From the NCBI RefSeq assembly GCF_040225985.1, contig NZ_JBBPEU010000001.1, positions 124,001-188,000 on the forward strand: DNA of 64,000 nt. The letters are read 5' to 3'. The stretch is from Shimia sp040225985 (GTDB lineage: Bacteria > Pseudomonadota > Alphaproteobacteria > Rhodobacterales > Rhodobacteraceae). Under the pieces are notes generated by a model. That model was not told where the DNA came from. It searched no databases and worked only from the letters and a program-made list of their open reading frames with translations. Both the position numbers and the translations under genes were made by a program. Positions 8,099 to 17,474 of this stretch are shown in pieces; the stretch's first letter is position 1, and each line of letters begins with the position of its first letter.

Positions 8099-9244
8099 AT
8101 GTCAAAAACTGATGCTGTGGCGCTGACTGCTGATCTTATCCGCTGTCCGTCCGTCACTCCCGAAGAAGGGGGCGCGCTTGTCCTGTTGGAGAACCTCCTG
8201 AGCGAGGCTGGCTTTGAGTGTGCCCGCGTGGATCGCGAGGGCATCAGCAACCTTTTTGCCCGCTGGGGCGAAAAAGGGCACGTGCGCAGCTTTGGGTTCA
8301 ACGGGCATACGGATGTCGTCCCCGTCGGTGACGAAGCGGCATGGTCGGTTGATCCTTTTGGCGCGGAGATCAAAGACGGTATCATGTTCGGACGTGGGGC
8401 GACTGATATGAAATCCGGCGTGGCGGCTTTCGTGGCGGCTGCCATTGATTTTGTGAAAGAAACGCCGCCGGACGGAGCGGTTATGCTGACCATCACCGGC
8501 GATGAAGAGGGCGATGCCCTGGACGGCACCACGGCGTTGCTGGATTATATGGAACGCATGGGCGAAAGGATGTCGGTCTGCCTTGTCGGGGAACCCACTT
8601 GTCCAAACGAAATGGGCGACATGATGAAGATCGGACGACGTGGATCGCTCACAGCGTGGTTCACCTTCACAGGCGTTCAGGGTCACTCTGCTTACCCGCA
8701 TCGTGCTAAGAACCCCCTGCCCGCCATGGCCGACCTGATGAACCGGCTGGCAACGCATGAGTTGGACAGTGGCAACGCCCATTTTGATGCATCCACGCTG
8801 GCGATTGTGACCATGGACACAGGCAACCCCGCCACCAACGTGATTCCCGCGCAATGTCGCGCAACCGTCAATATCCGGTTCAATGACATGCATTCCGGCG
8901 ACACCCTAACCGCTTGGCTGAATGACCTGAGCACGCTTGTGTCCGAGGAAACCGGCGTTTCGATAGACCTTGAAGTCAAGGTATCTGGTGAAAGCTTCAT
9001 CACCCCGCCCGGGCAGCTGTCCGATCTCGTTGCCGCAGCAGTCGAGAGCGAAACGGGTCGCCGTCCCGAACTTTCTACTAGTGGCGGCACATCGGATGCT
9101 CGTTTTGTTAAGAACCACTGTCCGGTGGTGGAATTCGGGTTGGTTGGGAAAACCATGCACCAAGTTGATGAAAACGTACCGGTCGCACAAATCGAGCAAC
9201 TCAAGGCGATTTATGCGCGCATTTTGCGGGACTATTTCGCGTAA
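8099..9244 (+). CDS. dapE: succinyl-diaminopimelate desuccinylase
   Basis: A zinc-dependent M20 peptidase-family hydrolase that removes succinate from N-succinyl-LL-diaminopimelate to give LL-DAP. All metal and catalytic motifs are present: GHTDVVP (His70, Asp72), GRGATDMKSG (Asp103), GDEEGDA (Glu136 base, Glu137), GEPT, GGTSDARF, and the late TMHQVDE with the last metal His. Length 381 is normal. ATG 8099 follows a strong AAGGAG. The next gene starts 6 bp after the stop, so the two are probably co-transcribed. Confidence 0.97.
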   Translation: MSKTDAVALTADLIRCPSVTPEEGGALVLLENLLSEAGFECARVDREGISNLFARWGEKGHVRSFGFNGHTDVVPVGDEAAWSVDPFGAEIKDGIMFGRGATDMKSGVAAFVAAAIDFVKETPPDGAVMLTITGDEEGDALDGTTALLDYMERMGERMSVCLVGEPTCPNEMGDMMKIGRRGSLTAWFTFTGVQGHSAYPHRAKNPLPAMADLMNRLATHELDSGNAHFDASTLAIVTMDTGNPATNVIPAQCRATVNIRFNDMHSGDTLTAWLNDLSTLVSEETGVSIDLEVKVSGESFITPPGQLSDLVAAAVESETGRRPELSTSGGTSDARFVKNHCPVVEFGLVGKTMHQVDENVPVAQIEQLKAIYARILRDYFA

Positions 9245-9250
9245 ACTCCG

Positions 9251-9856
9251 ATGCGCTATCGCCCTCGGCTTGTTGTCATGGTCAAAGAACCCCGCCCGGG
9301 CCGTGTTAAAACACGGCTGGGCCAGGATATCGGCATGACACGATCGGCATGGTGGTTTCGGCATCAGAGCGCGGCCTTGTTACGTCGTCTTGTTGATCCG
9401 CAGTGGGACGTGTTTCTGGCAGTGTCGCCGGACGGTGAAGGGATGAGCAGTCGGGTCTGGCCGCCTAAATTTCCAAGATTGCCGCAAGGATCTGGCGATC
9501 TGGGTGACAGGATGGCACGAATGTTCCAAACGGTGCCGGCGGGGCCTGTCTGTATCATCGGGGCAGACATTCCGGGCATCCAGCGCCAACATATCGCGCA
9601 AGCCTTCCTTGCCCTCGGAAACCACGATGCAGTTTTTGGGCCGGCGATGGATGGGGGATTTTGGTTGACCGGCTTGAAACGGGTCGGGCCCGTCCCGGTT
9701 GATCTCTTCAAAGACGTGCGTTGGTCGACGCGCCATGCGCTTGCCGACAGCCTCGCCACCCTGAAGGGAAAACGCATCGCCATGGTCGCGGCCTTGCAGG
9801 ATGTCGATACATACGCCGATCTTTGCGCGCTTCGAGAACAAAAGAGCACGACTTAA
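9251..9856 (+). CDS. TIGR04282/DUF2064 family glycosyltransferase
   Basis: 201 residues of the GT-A-like DUF2064 family, often named arsenosugar biosynthesis glycosyltransferase. Key parts are the N-terminal MVKEPRPGRVKTRLG nucleotide-binding motif, IIGADIPGI in place of the usual DxD region, and GPAMDGGFWL. In arsenosugar gene sets these proteins stand next to arsM or arsS, but here the neighbours are dapE and rnr, so the arsenosugar link is by family only. There is no clear ribosome site in the 6-bp gap to dapE, so translational coupling is likely. Confidence 0.8.
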   Translation: MRYRPRLVVMVKEPRPGRVKTRLGQDIGMTRSAWWFRHQSAALLRRLVDPQWDVFLAVSPDGEGMSSRVWPPKFPRLPQGSGDLGDRMARMFQTVPAGPVCIIGADIPGIQRQHIAQAFLALGNHDAVFGPAMDGGFWLTGLKRVGPVPVDLFKDVRWSTRHALADSLATLKGKRIAMVAALQDVDTYADLCALREQKSTT

Positions 9857-9907
9857 ACGAAGCGTTTTTCTCATGACGTGCCCCGGCGCACATGCTAGGG
9901 CAAAAGT

Positions 9908-12160
9908 ATGCGCATTCCGACCAAAGAAGAAATCCTTGAATGGATTTCCGAGAACCCGACACAAACCTCCAAACGAGATATCGCCAAGGCCTTTGGCATC
10001 AAAGGCGCCGCGCGGATTGACTTGAAACGCGTGCTCAAGGAACTCGAAGCGGAAGGGCATCTGCAAAAGCGCAAGAAAACCTATACTGATCCCGATCGCC
10101 TACCTCCGGTGAGCGTGCTGCAGGTCACAGGCCCTAGTGCCGATGGCGACCTGATGGCGCGTCCTCTGGAATGGCACGGAGAAGGCGAAGCCCCCGCAAT
10201 TCTGGTCGTCACACGCCCCAGCGACCCGGCTCTGGGCGGCGGCGATCGTATCCTTGGGCGGCTTACCTCGATCAAAGGAGAAACACATCAATACGAAGCC
10301 CGGCTGATCCGGCGTATTGGCACCAACCCAAGGCGCGTTCTGGGCGTGTTCCGCAAGACTGCCGAGGGCGGGCGGCTGTTACCGATCGACAAGGGCGACG
10401 GGAAAGAATGGCAAATCCTTTCCGAGGGCGTCAACGATGCGCGTGATGGTGAACTGGTTGAGGCACAGCAAACCGGCCCCAAAGGTCGCCTTGGCCTGCC
10501 ACGCGCCAAGATCGTCGAACGGCTGGGAGATCCGAGTGCCCCAAAGGCGGTGTCTCTGATCGCGATTCACCAGCACGGCATTCCGGATGATTTCCCCAAT
10601 GATGTCATCGCCGAAGCAGACGCTGCAAAACCGGCGCCTCTGGCCGATCGGGATGATATGCGGGATATGCCGCTCGTCACGATTGACCCGGCCGACGCAA
10701 GGGACCACGACGATGCTTGCTGGGCTCATGCAGATGACGATCCGAAGAACGAGGGCGGGCATGTGATTTGGGTCGCGATTGCGGATGTGGCCCATTATGT
10801 AACGCCCGGATCAGCCCTTGATCGCGAAGCCCGAAAACGCGGCAATTCTTCTTATTTTCCTGACCGCGTCGTCCCCATGCTGCCCGACCGGCTGTCTGGC
10901 GACCTTTGTTCGCTTCACGAAGGCGTTCCCCGCGCCTGTCTAGCCGTGCGCATGCAAATCAATGCCAAGGGCGAAAAGCTCGGCCACAGGTTTCTGCGGG
11001 GCATGATGCGATCTGTTGCATCGCTGAACTATGCCGAAGTTCAGGAAGCCCGGGATGGAAACCCCAACGAACGCTGTGCGCCCTTGATGAGTGAGGTCAT
11101 CAACCCGCTTTATGACGCCTACCACGCCCTGACCAAGGCTCGTGCGGCGCGGCAACCTTTGGATCTGGACCTGCCTGAACGTAAGGTTGAACTTACCCCC
11201 GAGGGCAAGGTGGCCTCGGTGATGTTCCGCGATCGGTTTGATGCACATAAACTGATCGAAGAGTTCATGATCCTCGCCAATGTCGCGGCAGCTGAAACAC
11301 TGATCGCCGCCAAGTCACCGCTGCTGTTTCGAGTGCATGAGGAACCCAACCCCGAAAAGTTGGATGCATTGCGTGAAACTGCTCAGACGGCGGGGTTCAA
11401 CCTTGCCAAAGGGCAGGTCTTGAAAACCCAGCATCTGAACGCCCTTCTCAATGCGGCAGCCGGGACAGAGGATGCGGAACTTATAAATATCTCGACCCTG
11501 CGGTCCATGACGCAGGCCTATTACAGCCCCTCGAACTTTGGGCATTTCGGGCTGGCGCTGCAGTCTTATGCGCATTTCACCTCGCCTATCCGCAGATATG
11601 CCGACCTGATCGTACACCGCGCGCTGATTACTGCGCATGGATGGGGTGACGATGGGCTGTCCCCTCAAGGTATCGAAATGCTAGAAAACACGGCAGCGCA
11701 TATCTCAGACACGGAACGGCGTTCGATGCTTGCGGAACGTGATACCAATGACCGATATTTGGCGGCCTACCTGTCCGAGCGTATCGGCAATGAGTTTTCC
11801 GGGCGGGTTAGCGGGATCGCGCGTTTTGGCGTCTTCGTGAAACTGGACGAAACCGGTGCGGACGGGCTTGTTCCGATGCGCAGTCTTGGGCGCGAATATT
11901 TTCGGTTTGACCCCGAGGAAAATACCCTCACGGGGTCGGAAACCGGCATGACCATCGGGCTCGGGCAACGCGTAACTGTGCGCCTTACGGAAGCGGCCCC
12001 CGTCACAGGCGGCATCGCACTCGAGTTGTTGACGATTGATGACAAATCGGTCGCCAGAGGCCCGCGCAACACACTCGGTAAGCCGGTGCGCCGGAAGGCC
12101 GGAAAGGCCAAGCATAAATCCGCAAAAGTCAAAAAGTCGGTGTCGCGCCGTCGCCGCTAG
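9908..12160 (+). CDS. rnr: ribonuclease R
   Basis: A 750-residue 3'-5' exoribonuclease of the RNB family that degrades structured RNA. The N-terminus has a winged-helix RNase R-type domain (residues 1-65). Cold-shock-like domains follow. The RNB catalytic centre has TIDPADARDHDDACW, whose aspartates bind magnesium. The family signature HFTSPIRRYADL is near residue 560. A C-terminal S1 domain (about 640-710: GRVSGIARFGVFVKL) is followed by a lysine/arginine-rich tail typical of RNase R rather than RNase II. Confidence 0.95.
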   Translation: MRIPTKEEILEWISENPTQTSKRDIAKAFGIKGAARIDLKRVLKELEAEGHLQKRKKTYTDPDRLPPVSVLQVTGPSADGDLMARPLEWHGEGEAPAILVVTRPSDPALGGGDRILGRLTSIKGETHQYEARLIRRIGTNPRRVLGVFRKTAEGGRLLPIDKGDGKEWQILSEGVNDARDGELVEAQQTGPKGRLGLPRAKIVERLGDPSAPKAVSLIAIHQHGIPDDFPNDVIAEADAAKPAPLADRDDMRDMPLVTIDPADARDHDDACWAHADDDPKNEGGHVIWVAIADVAHYVTPGSALDREARKRGNSSYFPDRVVPMLPDRLSGDLCSLHEGVPRACLAVRMQINAKGEKLGHRFLRGMMRSVASLNYAEVQEARDGNPNERCAPLMSEVINPLYDAYHALTKARAARQPLDLDLPERKVELTPEGKVASVMFRDRFDAHKLIEEFMILANVAAAETLIAAKSPLLFRVHEEPNPEKLDALRETAQTAGFNLAKGQVLKTQHLNALLNAAAGTEDAELINISTLRSMTQAYYSPSNFGHFGLALQSYAHFTSPIRRYADLIVHRALITAHGWGDDGLSPQGIEMLENTAAHISDTERRSMLAERDTNDRYLAAYLSERIGNEFSGRVSGIARFGVFVKLDETGADGLVPMRSLGREYFRFDPEENTLTGSETGMTIGLGQRVTVRLTEAAPVTGGIALELLTIDDKSVARGPRNTLGKPVRRKAGKAKHKSAKVKKSVSRRRR

Positions 12161-12286
12161 ATTAAACGGCGGGCAATTGCCGATCGCTCGCGGAATCGGC
12201 CGATACAGGCGTTTGCCCACGCGCCTTCCTTTTTAAAGTTCCGGATTCGCGCTATCCTCTTGGCAAAGAAAAGTACGAGGCAAACG

Positions 12287-13663
12287 ATGCGATACATATT
12301 ACCAGCAGCGTTGATCGCTGCAGGTGCGACGGGCAGTCCAGTATTTGCCAAAGCACCCCCAGAATCTCTGCGACCCGTTGCCAGGGCACAAACCATCCCG
12401 GCTCAAGTTCAGATGGCGTCTGTTGTGGTGCGCCCGGTATTGCGGCCCGACAGCGTAACCGATGCTGCCCCATCCATAGATCAAACCGCAGGAAACCTTG
12501 CGTTTCAGCGTTGGGTCGAAGGGTTCAGGGGGCGCGCGCTGTCCGCAGGGATATCTGCCAGCACATTTGACCGGGCCTTTCGGAATGTCAGATACAATAC
12601 CGACGTCATTCAAAAAGACCGGAACCAGTCTGAATTCACAAAAACGATCTGGCAGTATCTAGAAAGCGCGGCATCAGAGACGCGCATCAAAGATGGCCAG
12701 GCGGCTCTTCGGACCTATCGCCGTCAACTTGATTCAATCGAACGGAAGTACGGTGTCGACAAAGAAGTCGTGGTCGCAATCTGGGGCATGGAAAGTCGCT
12801 ATGGCACCTATAAAGGGGACCTGCCCGTTATCGATTCCCTTGCAACGCTAGCCTACGACGGCAGACGTGGTAGGTTCTTTGAAAAGCAGTTGATCGCAGC
12901 CCTGAAGATCCTTCAAAACGGCGATATCACACCGGCCCGCATGAAAGGCAGTTGGGCAGGTGCGATGGGGCATACCCAGTTCATTCCGACATCCTATCTG
13001 GCCTATGCAGTCGATTTCACGGGCGACGGCAAACGCGATATCTGGTCCAACGACCCGTCTGATGCATTGGCATCAACGGCTGCTTATCTTGCGCGTTCGG
13101 GCTGGCAAAAGGGCAAGCCATGGGGCGTCGAGGTCCGTCTGCCATCGAACTTCAACTACGGGCTTGCCGACCGGAAGATCACCAAATCTCCCTCCGAGTG
13201 GGCCGCCCTTGGTGTCACCGGCGTTAATGGGCGCGCTGTGCCGAACGGCTATGGCAGCGGGGCGATCTTGCTGCCTGCTGGTGGGCGTGGTGTCGCATTC
13301 ATGGTTTTCCGCAACTTCAGGGCTATCGAGCGCTATAATGCCGCCGACGCCTATGTGATCGGCGTTGGACATCTCAGCGACCGGATTAAGGGGGGTGCCC
13401 CAATCAAGGGTAACTGGCCCGAAGGTGATCGCGCCCTGACCGAGAAAGAGCGCAAGGAACTTCAACGCCTTCTGAACCGCGCGGGATACAAGGTTGGTAA
13501 GGTCGACGGTATGATTGGCCCCAAATCCATGGACGCGATCCGACGCTTTCAACAATCAAAGGGCATGCCTGCAGACGGGTTTCCATCCTATAGCCTGCTG
13601 AAGGCCATGCGTACCGCCCGGCCCGGAGCGACAGGTGGGGGCGGGCAATACGGTCGCAACTAA
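12287..13663 (+). CDS. lytic murein transglycosylase (MltB-like) with peptidoglycan-binding domain
   Basis: A 458-residue exported enzyme that cleaves peptidoglycan glycan strands to 1,6-anhydro products. I chose ATG 12287 over 12260 because GAGG lies 8 bp upstream and the protein then begins with a signal peptide (MRYILPAALIAAGATG..., cleavage near VFA). The SLT_2 domain spans about 60-350. Glu169 in IWGMESRYG is the expected catalytic acid, and GAMGHTQFIPTSY is the substrate-cleft motif. The last about 60 residues are a PG_binding_1 domain (LLNRAGYKVGKVDG). A strong bidirectional terminator follows. Confidence 0.93.
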   Translation: MRYILPAALIAAGATGSPVFAKAPPESLRPVARAQTIPAQVQMASVVVRPVLRPDSVTDAAPSIDQTAGNLAFQRWVEGFRGRALSAGISASTFDRAFRNVRYNTDVIQKDRNQSEFTKTIWQYLESAASETRIKDGQAALRTYRRQLDSIERKYGVDKEVVVAIWGMESRYGTYKGDLPVIDSLATLAYDGRRGRFFEKQLIAALKILQNGDITPARMKGSWAGAMGHTQFIPTSYLAYAVDFTGDGKRDIWSNDPSDALASTAAYLARSGWQKGKPWGVEVRLPSNFNYGLADRKITKSPSEWAALGVTGVNGRAVPNGYGSGAILLPAGGRGVAFMVFRNFRAIERYNAADAYVIGVGHLSDRIKGGAPIKGNWPEGDRALTEKERKELQRLLNRAGYKVGKVDGMIGPKSMDAIRRFQQSKGMPADGFPSYSLLKAMRTARPGATGGGGQYGRN

Positions 13664-13667
13664 TATT

Positions 13668-13702
13668 AAAAAAGGCCCGTCAGGATCTGGCGGGCCTTTT
13701 TT
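13668..13702. terminator. bidirectional rho-independent terminator
   Basis: A 16-bp stem (AAAAAAGGCCCGTCAG, 68-83, with CTGGCGGGCCTTTTTT, 87-102; one G-T pair) closes a 3-base loop. A-tract and T-tract on the two sides let it serve both the transglycosylase gene and the convergent ABC operon. Confidence 0.95.
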
Positions 13703-13719
13703 ATTTATTGAGAGGTGAA

Positions 13720-14895
13720 TTAGCTCGGTGTAATCCCGCGCAGCCGTTCGGACCGGCGGCGCAGCATTTCCACGGTTGTCAGAAGTGCAATGGAAATGAC
13801 CACAAGAATGGTAGCCACGGCGAGGATCGTTGGAGAAATCTGTTCGCGTAGACCAGTGAACATTTGCCACGGCAAGGTCTTTTGACCGGCCGAACCGACA
13901 AACAACACCACCACAACTTCGTCGAACGAAGTAATGAACGCGAACAGGCCACCCGAGATAACACCCGGCAAAATCAGAGGCATCTGCACGCGGAAGAAGG
14001 TGGTCACGGGGTCTGCGCCCATGTTTGCCGCTGCACGGGTCAAGGACCGATCAAAACCCACCAGCGTCGCGGTGACGGTAATGATCACGAACGGAATTCC
14101 CAATGCCGCATGGGCAAGCACAACACCGAAATAGGTGCCTTGCAGCCCAATCCGGCTGTAGAAGAAATACATGCCGGCCGCCGAGATGATCAGCGGGACG
14201 ATCATTGGCGAAATCAGGATCGCCATGATGGCTCTACGGAAGGGCACATGCGGTTGGCTCAGGCCGATGGCTGCCAAAGTCCCGAAGCCGACCGACAACA
14301 GAGTGGCTGCAGGTGCAATCAACAACGAATTACGCAGCGCGCTCTGCCACTGATCGTTGCTAAAGAAGTCGCGATAGTGCTTCAGAGAATACCCCTCCGC
14401 TTCAAACCGCAGCATCTCGGGTGTGAAGGTAAAGAAATCCTGAGCGTTGAACGACAACGGCATCACCACAAGGATCGGGGTGATCAGGAACACGAAGATC
14501 ACGCCGCAAATCACACGGAAGCTGTAGTGCCAGAGGACCTGTCCGGGTGTCAGGTAGGGCGGCAGGTGGGCGCGGTACTTGCTTGTCGCGATCCAGAACG
14601 CGAACCAGCCGAAGAACCAGCCAAACAGCGCACCGACAACAGCCCCAGGCAAGCCACCCAAGGCAAATCCGGCTGCAATGAACGCCGCCAACAGCACCAT
14701 ACGTACCGGACGCTCTTTTTCCGTCATCTTGGACGCGATAAGCCCAATCAGCGCCAGCAAAATAGCACCGATAACGGCGCCCATTAGACCCGACCCTTGG
14801 GATGTGCCCACGAACATTCCGGCAAAGGCCCCCGATGCCGCGCTCACAGCTGCAGTGAAACCGGGGGTTTGGTTTGTAACTGGTGTCAAAGCCAT
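13720..14895 (-). CDS. polyamine-type ABC transporter permease (PotC/PotI-like), N-terminally extended
   Basis: 391 residues, against about 260-290 for typical PotC/PotI permeases. The C-terminal about 260 residues are the usual BPD_transp_1 permease, with the EAA-type cytoplasmic loop RAAANMGADPVTTFFRVQMP. The extra about 120 N-terminal residues are Gly/Ala-rich and add about three membrane helices (around 12-35, 40-60 and 70-105) before the first normal helix. Last gene of a four-gene minus-strand operon, 5 bp after the upstream permease. The extension is seen directly; its role is unknown. Confidence 0.88.
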   Translation of the reverse strand: MALTPVTNQTPGFTAAVSAASGAFAGMFVGTSQGSGLMGAVIGAILLALIGLIASKMTEKERPVRMVLLAAFIAAGFALGGLPGAVVGALFGWFFGWFAFWIATSKYRAHLPPYLTPGQVLWHYSFRVICGVIFVFLITPILVVMPLSFNAQDFFTFTPEMLRFEAEGYSLKHYRDFFSNDQWQSALRNSLLIAPAATLLSVGFGTLAAIGLSQPHVPFRRAIMAILISPMIVPLIISAAGMYFFYSRIGLQGTYFGVVLAHAALGIPFVIITVTATLVGFDRSLTRAAANMGADPVTTFFRVQMPLILPGVISGGLFAFITSFDEVVVVLFVGSAGQKTLPWQMFTGLREQISPTILAVATILVVISIALLTTVEMLRRRSERLRGITPS

Positions 14896-14900
14896 TTTCG

Positions 14901-16172
14901 TTATCCCAGCTTCACGTTATCGATGCCGACGATCTTGTCATAGGCCCAGTAGAGCGCCAGGACGACCACTAGAAGGATCGTGCCCAAGGCTGCCGCGAGA
15001 CCCCAGTTGAGTGATGTCGAGATGTGGAAGGCAATCCGGTTCGAGATGAACACGCCTTTGGTACCACCGACCAGTTCCGGCGTGATGTAGTAACCGATGG
15101 CCAGAATGAACACGAGGATCGAGCCTGCGCCGATACCCGGCACGGATTGCGGGAAATAGACCCGCCAAAACGCGGTCCAGTTCGTCGCGCCAAGGGATTT
15201 CGCAGCACGCAGATAGGTCGGATTGATCGTCTGCATGACCGAGTACATCGGCAAAATCATGAACGGCAACAAAATATGGGTCATAGCGACAATCGTACCG
15301 AACTGGTTGTTGATCATGACGAGTCGTGCGTCATCGGCCACCAGCCCAAGCCAGACTAGTGTTTCGTTAATCACACCTTGTTGCTGCAACATGACCTTCC
15401 AGGCGGACGTTCGCACCAGAAGCGATGTCCAGAAAGGCAACAGGACAAGGATCATCAAGAGGTTCGCAGAACGGGATGGCAAATTCGCAAGGATCCATGC
15501 CACCGGATATCCGAGGATGATACAAGACGTTGTAATCGCGAGCGACATGATCAGCGTCCGGATGAACAGGGTCCAGTAGATTTGTTCATTCTCAGGGCGC
15601 CATTCCGGTCCGTCAGGGCCCTTTTGCAAATCTGCCGCGTTCAAAAAGTAACCATTGGTGAACTTTGGGGAATATGCCTGAATGGTACGCCAAACATCCG
15701 GATCCCCCCAGTTCTTGTGCAGGTCAAGGAACTTTTCTTTATACGGGCCATCGTTTTCGACGTCCCATTTCTTGACCTGCCGTCCCGCCTTTCGGAACAA
15801 CGAAGAGATACCCGGATTTTCATAGTTAAGCCGCGAGCCAACACGCGTGTGAAGCTTGGCTTCGGCAGCCGCCTTCATATCAACGGCAAGGGCGGCAAAG
15901 ACCTCTTCACCCGGGGCCTCGCCACTTTCCGTATCCCAGTCCTGAAGGGCCACAACCGTTTCAGGCAGTGTCTCGGAAACGATCTGGTTCTCAACCGAGC
16001 GAAACAGCATATCCGCAATCGGGAGAATGAACGTTAGCAGTACAAAAATCAGCAGAGGCGCAATCAGCATCAAGGCGCGCAGCTTCTGCATTCGGAGCGC
16101 GCGGGCGAGGCTTCGCTTGAGAGGCGTGCCGTCGGCGGCAAGAACCGGCCCGTTATTCGTTGTGTCGCTCAT
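14901..16172 (-). CDS. polyamine-type ABC transporter permease (PotB/PotH-like) with large periplasmic insert
   Basis: 423 residues, about 130 more than usual. The first membrane helix (about 32-55) is followed by about 150 mostly polar residues (VENQIVSETL ... WRPENEQIYW) that should lie in the periplasm before helix 2. After this come the standard five helices and the EAA loop (AAKSLGATNWTAFWRVYFP). The insert may contact the binding protein. The gene lies between the binding-protein gene and the second permease gene. Confidence 0.9.
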   Translation of the reverse strand: MSDTTNNGPVLAADGTPLKRSLARALRMQKLRALMLIAPLLIFVLLTFILPIADMLFRSVENQIVSETLPETVVALQDWDTESGEAPGEEVFAALAVDMKAAAEAKLHTRVGSRLNYENPGISSLFRKAGRQVKKWDVENDGPYKEKFLDLHKNWGDPDVWRTIQAYSPKFTNGYFLNAADLQKGPDGPEWRPENEQIYWTLFIRTLIMSLAITTSCIILGYPVAWILANLPSRSANLLMILVLLPFWTSLLVRTSAWKVMLQQQGVINETLVWLGLVADDARLVMINNQFGTIVAMTHILLPFMILPMYSVMQTINPTYLRAAKSLGATNWTAFWRVYFPQSVPGIGAGSILVFILAIGYYITPELVGGTKGVFISNRIAFHISTSLNWGLAAALGTILLVVVLALYWAYDKIVGIDNVKLG

Positions 16173-16255
16173 GGGTGTCCCCGTGTTGGTCCTGCACCGG
16201 ATGGAAGTTCCGGCTGCAAATCGGGCCCTCTACGGGGCGCCTTTAATCTTTGACA

Positions 16256-16275
16256 GAAGGGCGCGTACGCCCTTC
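16256..16275 (-). promoter_or_regulatory. intercistronic hairpin downstream of the binding-protein gene
   Basis: A perfect 8-bp stem (GAAGGGCG with CGCCCTTC) and CGTA loop lie between the binding-protein stop and the permease start. With no T-tract it is more likely an mRNA-stabilising or partial attenuation element that keeps binding-protein mRNA in excess. Confidence 0.55.
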
Positions 16276-16298
16276 CGCATATCATTCAAACGCTTGGC

Positions 16299-17399
16299 TT
16301 ACTTGGCCAGCCACGCCTGGAACTTGGCGTCCAGATCATCGCGGTTGTCGGCCCACCATTCGTAGTCATAGACGTGCACGTTGCCAGCATTCGCCGGATC
16401 GGTTGGCATATGCGGTGCCATTTCGATGCCCAGTTCGGCGTGCTTGCCGACCAGCGGTGCAGACGACGCACGCGCCGGGCCGTACGAAATGTACTTGGCC
16501 TGATCCGCCAGACGCTGGGTGTCGGTCGCGAACTTCAGGAAGTCCATCGCACGCGCTTTGCGCTCGGGCGACAGACCTGCGGGCACGATCCAGCCATCAA
16601 GGTCAAACGACTGCATGTCCCAGAGCATGCCGATCGGCTGCCCTTGCTCGGCAATGGCCGAGAACAGACGACCGTTGAAGGTCGAGCCCATCACGACTTC
16701 GCCGTCGGCCAGAAGCTGGGGCGTTTCCGCACCGGCGCTCCACCAGACGACGCTGTCCTTGATCGAGTCGAGCTTGGCCAGTGCACGGTCTACGCCTTCG
16801 GCAGTGCCCAGAACGTCATAGATTTCGTCTTTGGCAACGCCATCGCAGTAAAGTGCCCATTCCATGTTGTCGATCGGGCGTTTCTGCAGGGCGCGTTTGC
16901 CCGGATATTTGTCGGTGTCAAAGATTGCGCAAACCGAATCGGGCTTATCGATCAGGTCGGTGCGATAGCCGAAGGTTGTCGAATAAACGATTTGCGGGAT
17001 GAAGCAGTCCGAAACCAGTAGAGCACCGAAGTCTTCCGACGCAGGCGTGCCATCAGGCGCCGCGGCGAGTTCGGCATCATGGTCGATCTCTTCGGCCAGA
17101 CCTTCATCGCAAAGGCGCATGGAGTCAGAGGCCACGACGTCAACCAGGTCCCAGGTGACATTGCCCGCTTCGTTCATGGCACGCAGCTTTGCGACCGCTT
17201 CGGCCGAGCTTTCGTCCCAAACCACTTTGAGGCCGGGGTTCATCGCCAGATAGGGCTCAACATACGCTTTGTGTTGGCTCTCTTGGTATGCGCCACCCCA
17301 CGAGACGAGGGTCATCTCCATGGCCATATCTTCGGCCATTGCCATGGGGGCGCACAGTGCGGTCGTTGCGACCAGTGCAGACATTTTCGTGAATTTCAT
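16299..17399 (-). CDS. polyamine-type ABC transporter periplasmic substrate-binding protein
   Basis: 366 residues with an N-terminal signal peptide (MKFTKMSALVATTALCAPMAMA, cleavage about residue 22). The fold is the PotD/PotF-like cluster D binding protein: VSWGGAYQESQHKAYVEPYL near the N-terminus and WDESSAEAVAKLRAM, then WDLVDV. Methionine-rich start of the mature chain (EDMAMEM). The exact ligand cannot be read off; spermidine, putrescine or related amines are the family norm. Second gene of the operon, between the ATPase and the two permeases. Confidence 0.88.
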   Translation of the reverse strand: MKFTKMSALVATTALCAPMAMAEDMAMEMTLVSWGGAYQESQHKAYVEPYLAMNPGLKVVWDESSAEAVAKLRAMNEAGNVTWDLVDVVASDSMRLCDEGLAEEIDHDAELAAAPDGTPASEDFGALLVSDCFIPQIVYSTTFGYRTDLIDKPDSVCAIFDTDKYPGKRALQKRPIDNMEWALYCDGVAKDEIYDVLGTAEGVDRALAKLDSIKDSVVWWSAGAETPQLLADGEVVMGSTFNGRLFSAIAEQGQPIGMLWDMQSFDLDGWIVPAGLSPERKARAMDFLKFATDTQRLADQAKYISYGPARASSAPLVGKHAELGIEMAPHMPTDPANAGNVHVYDYEWWADNRDDLDAKFQAWLAK

Positions 17400-17474
17400 G
17401 TTTTTTCACTCCTTGTTGAACTTGTTATAGTTGGGAACCCCGCCATTCAGCGAGATCACGTGCAGAGCATTGGA

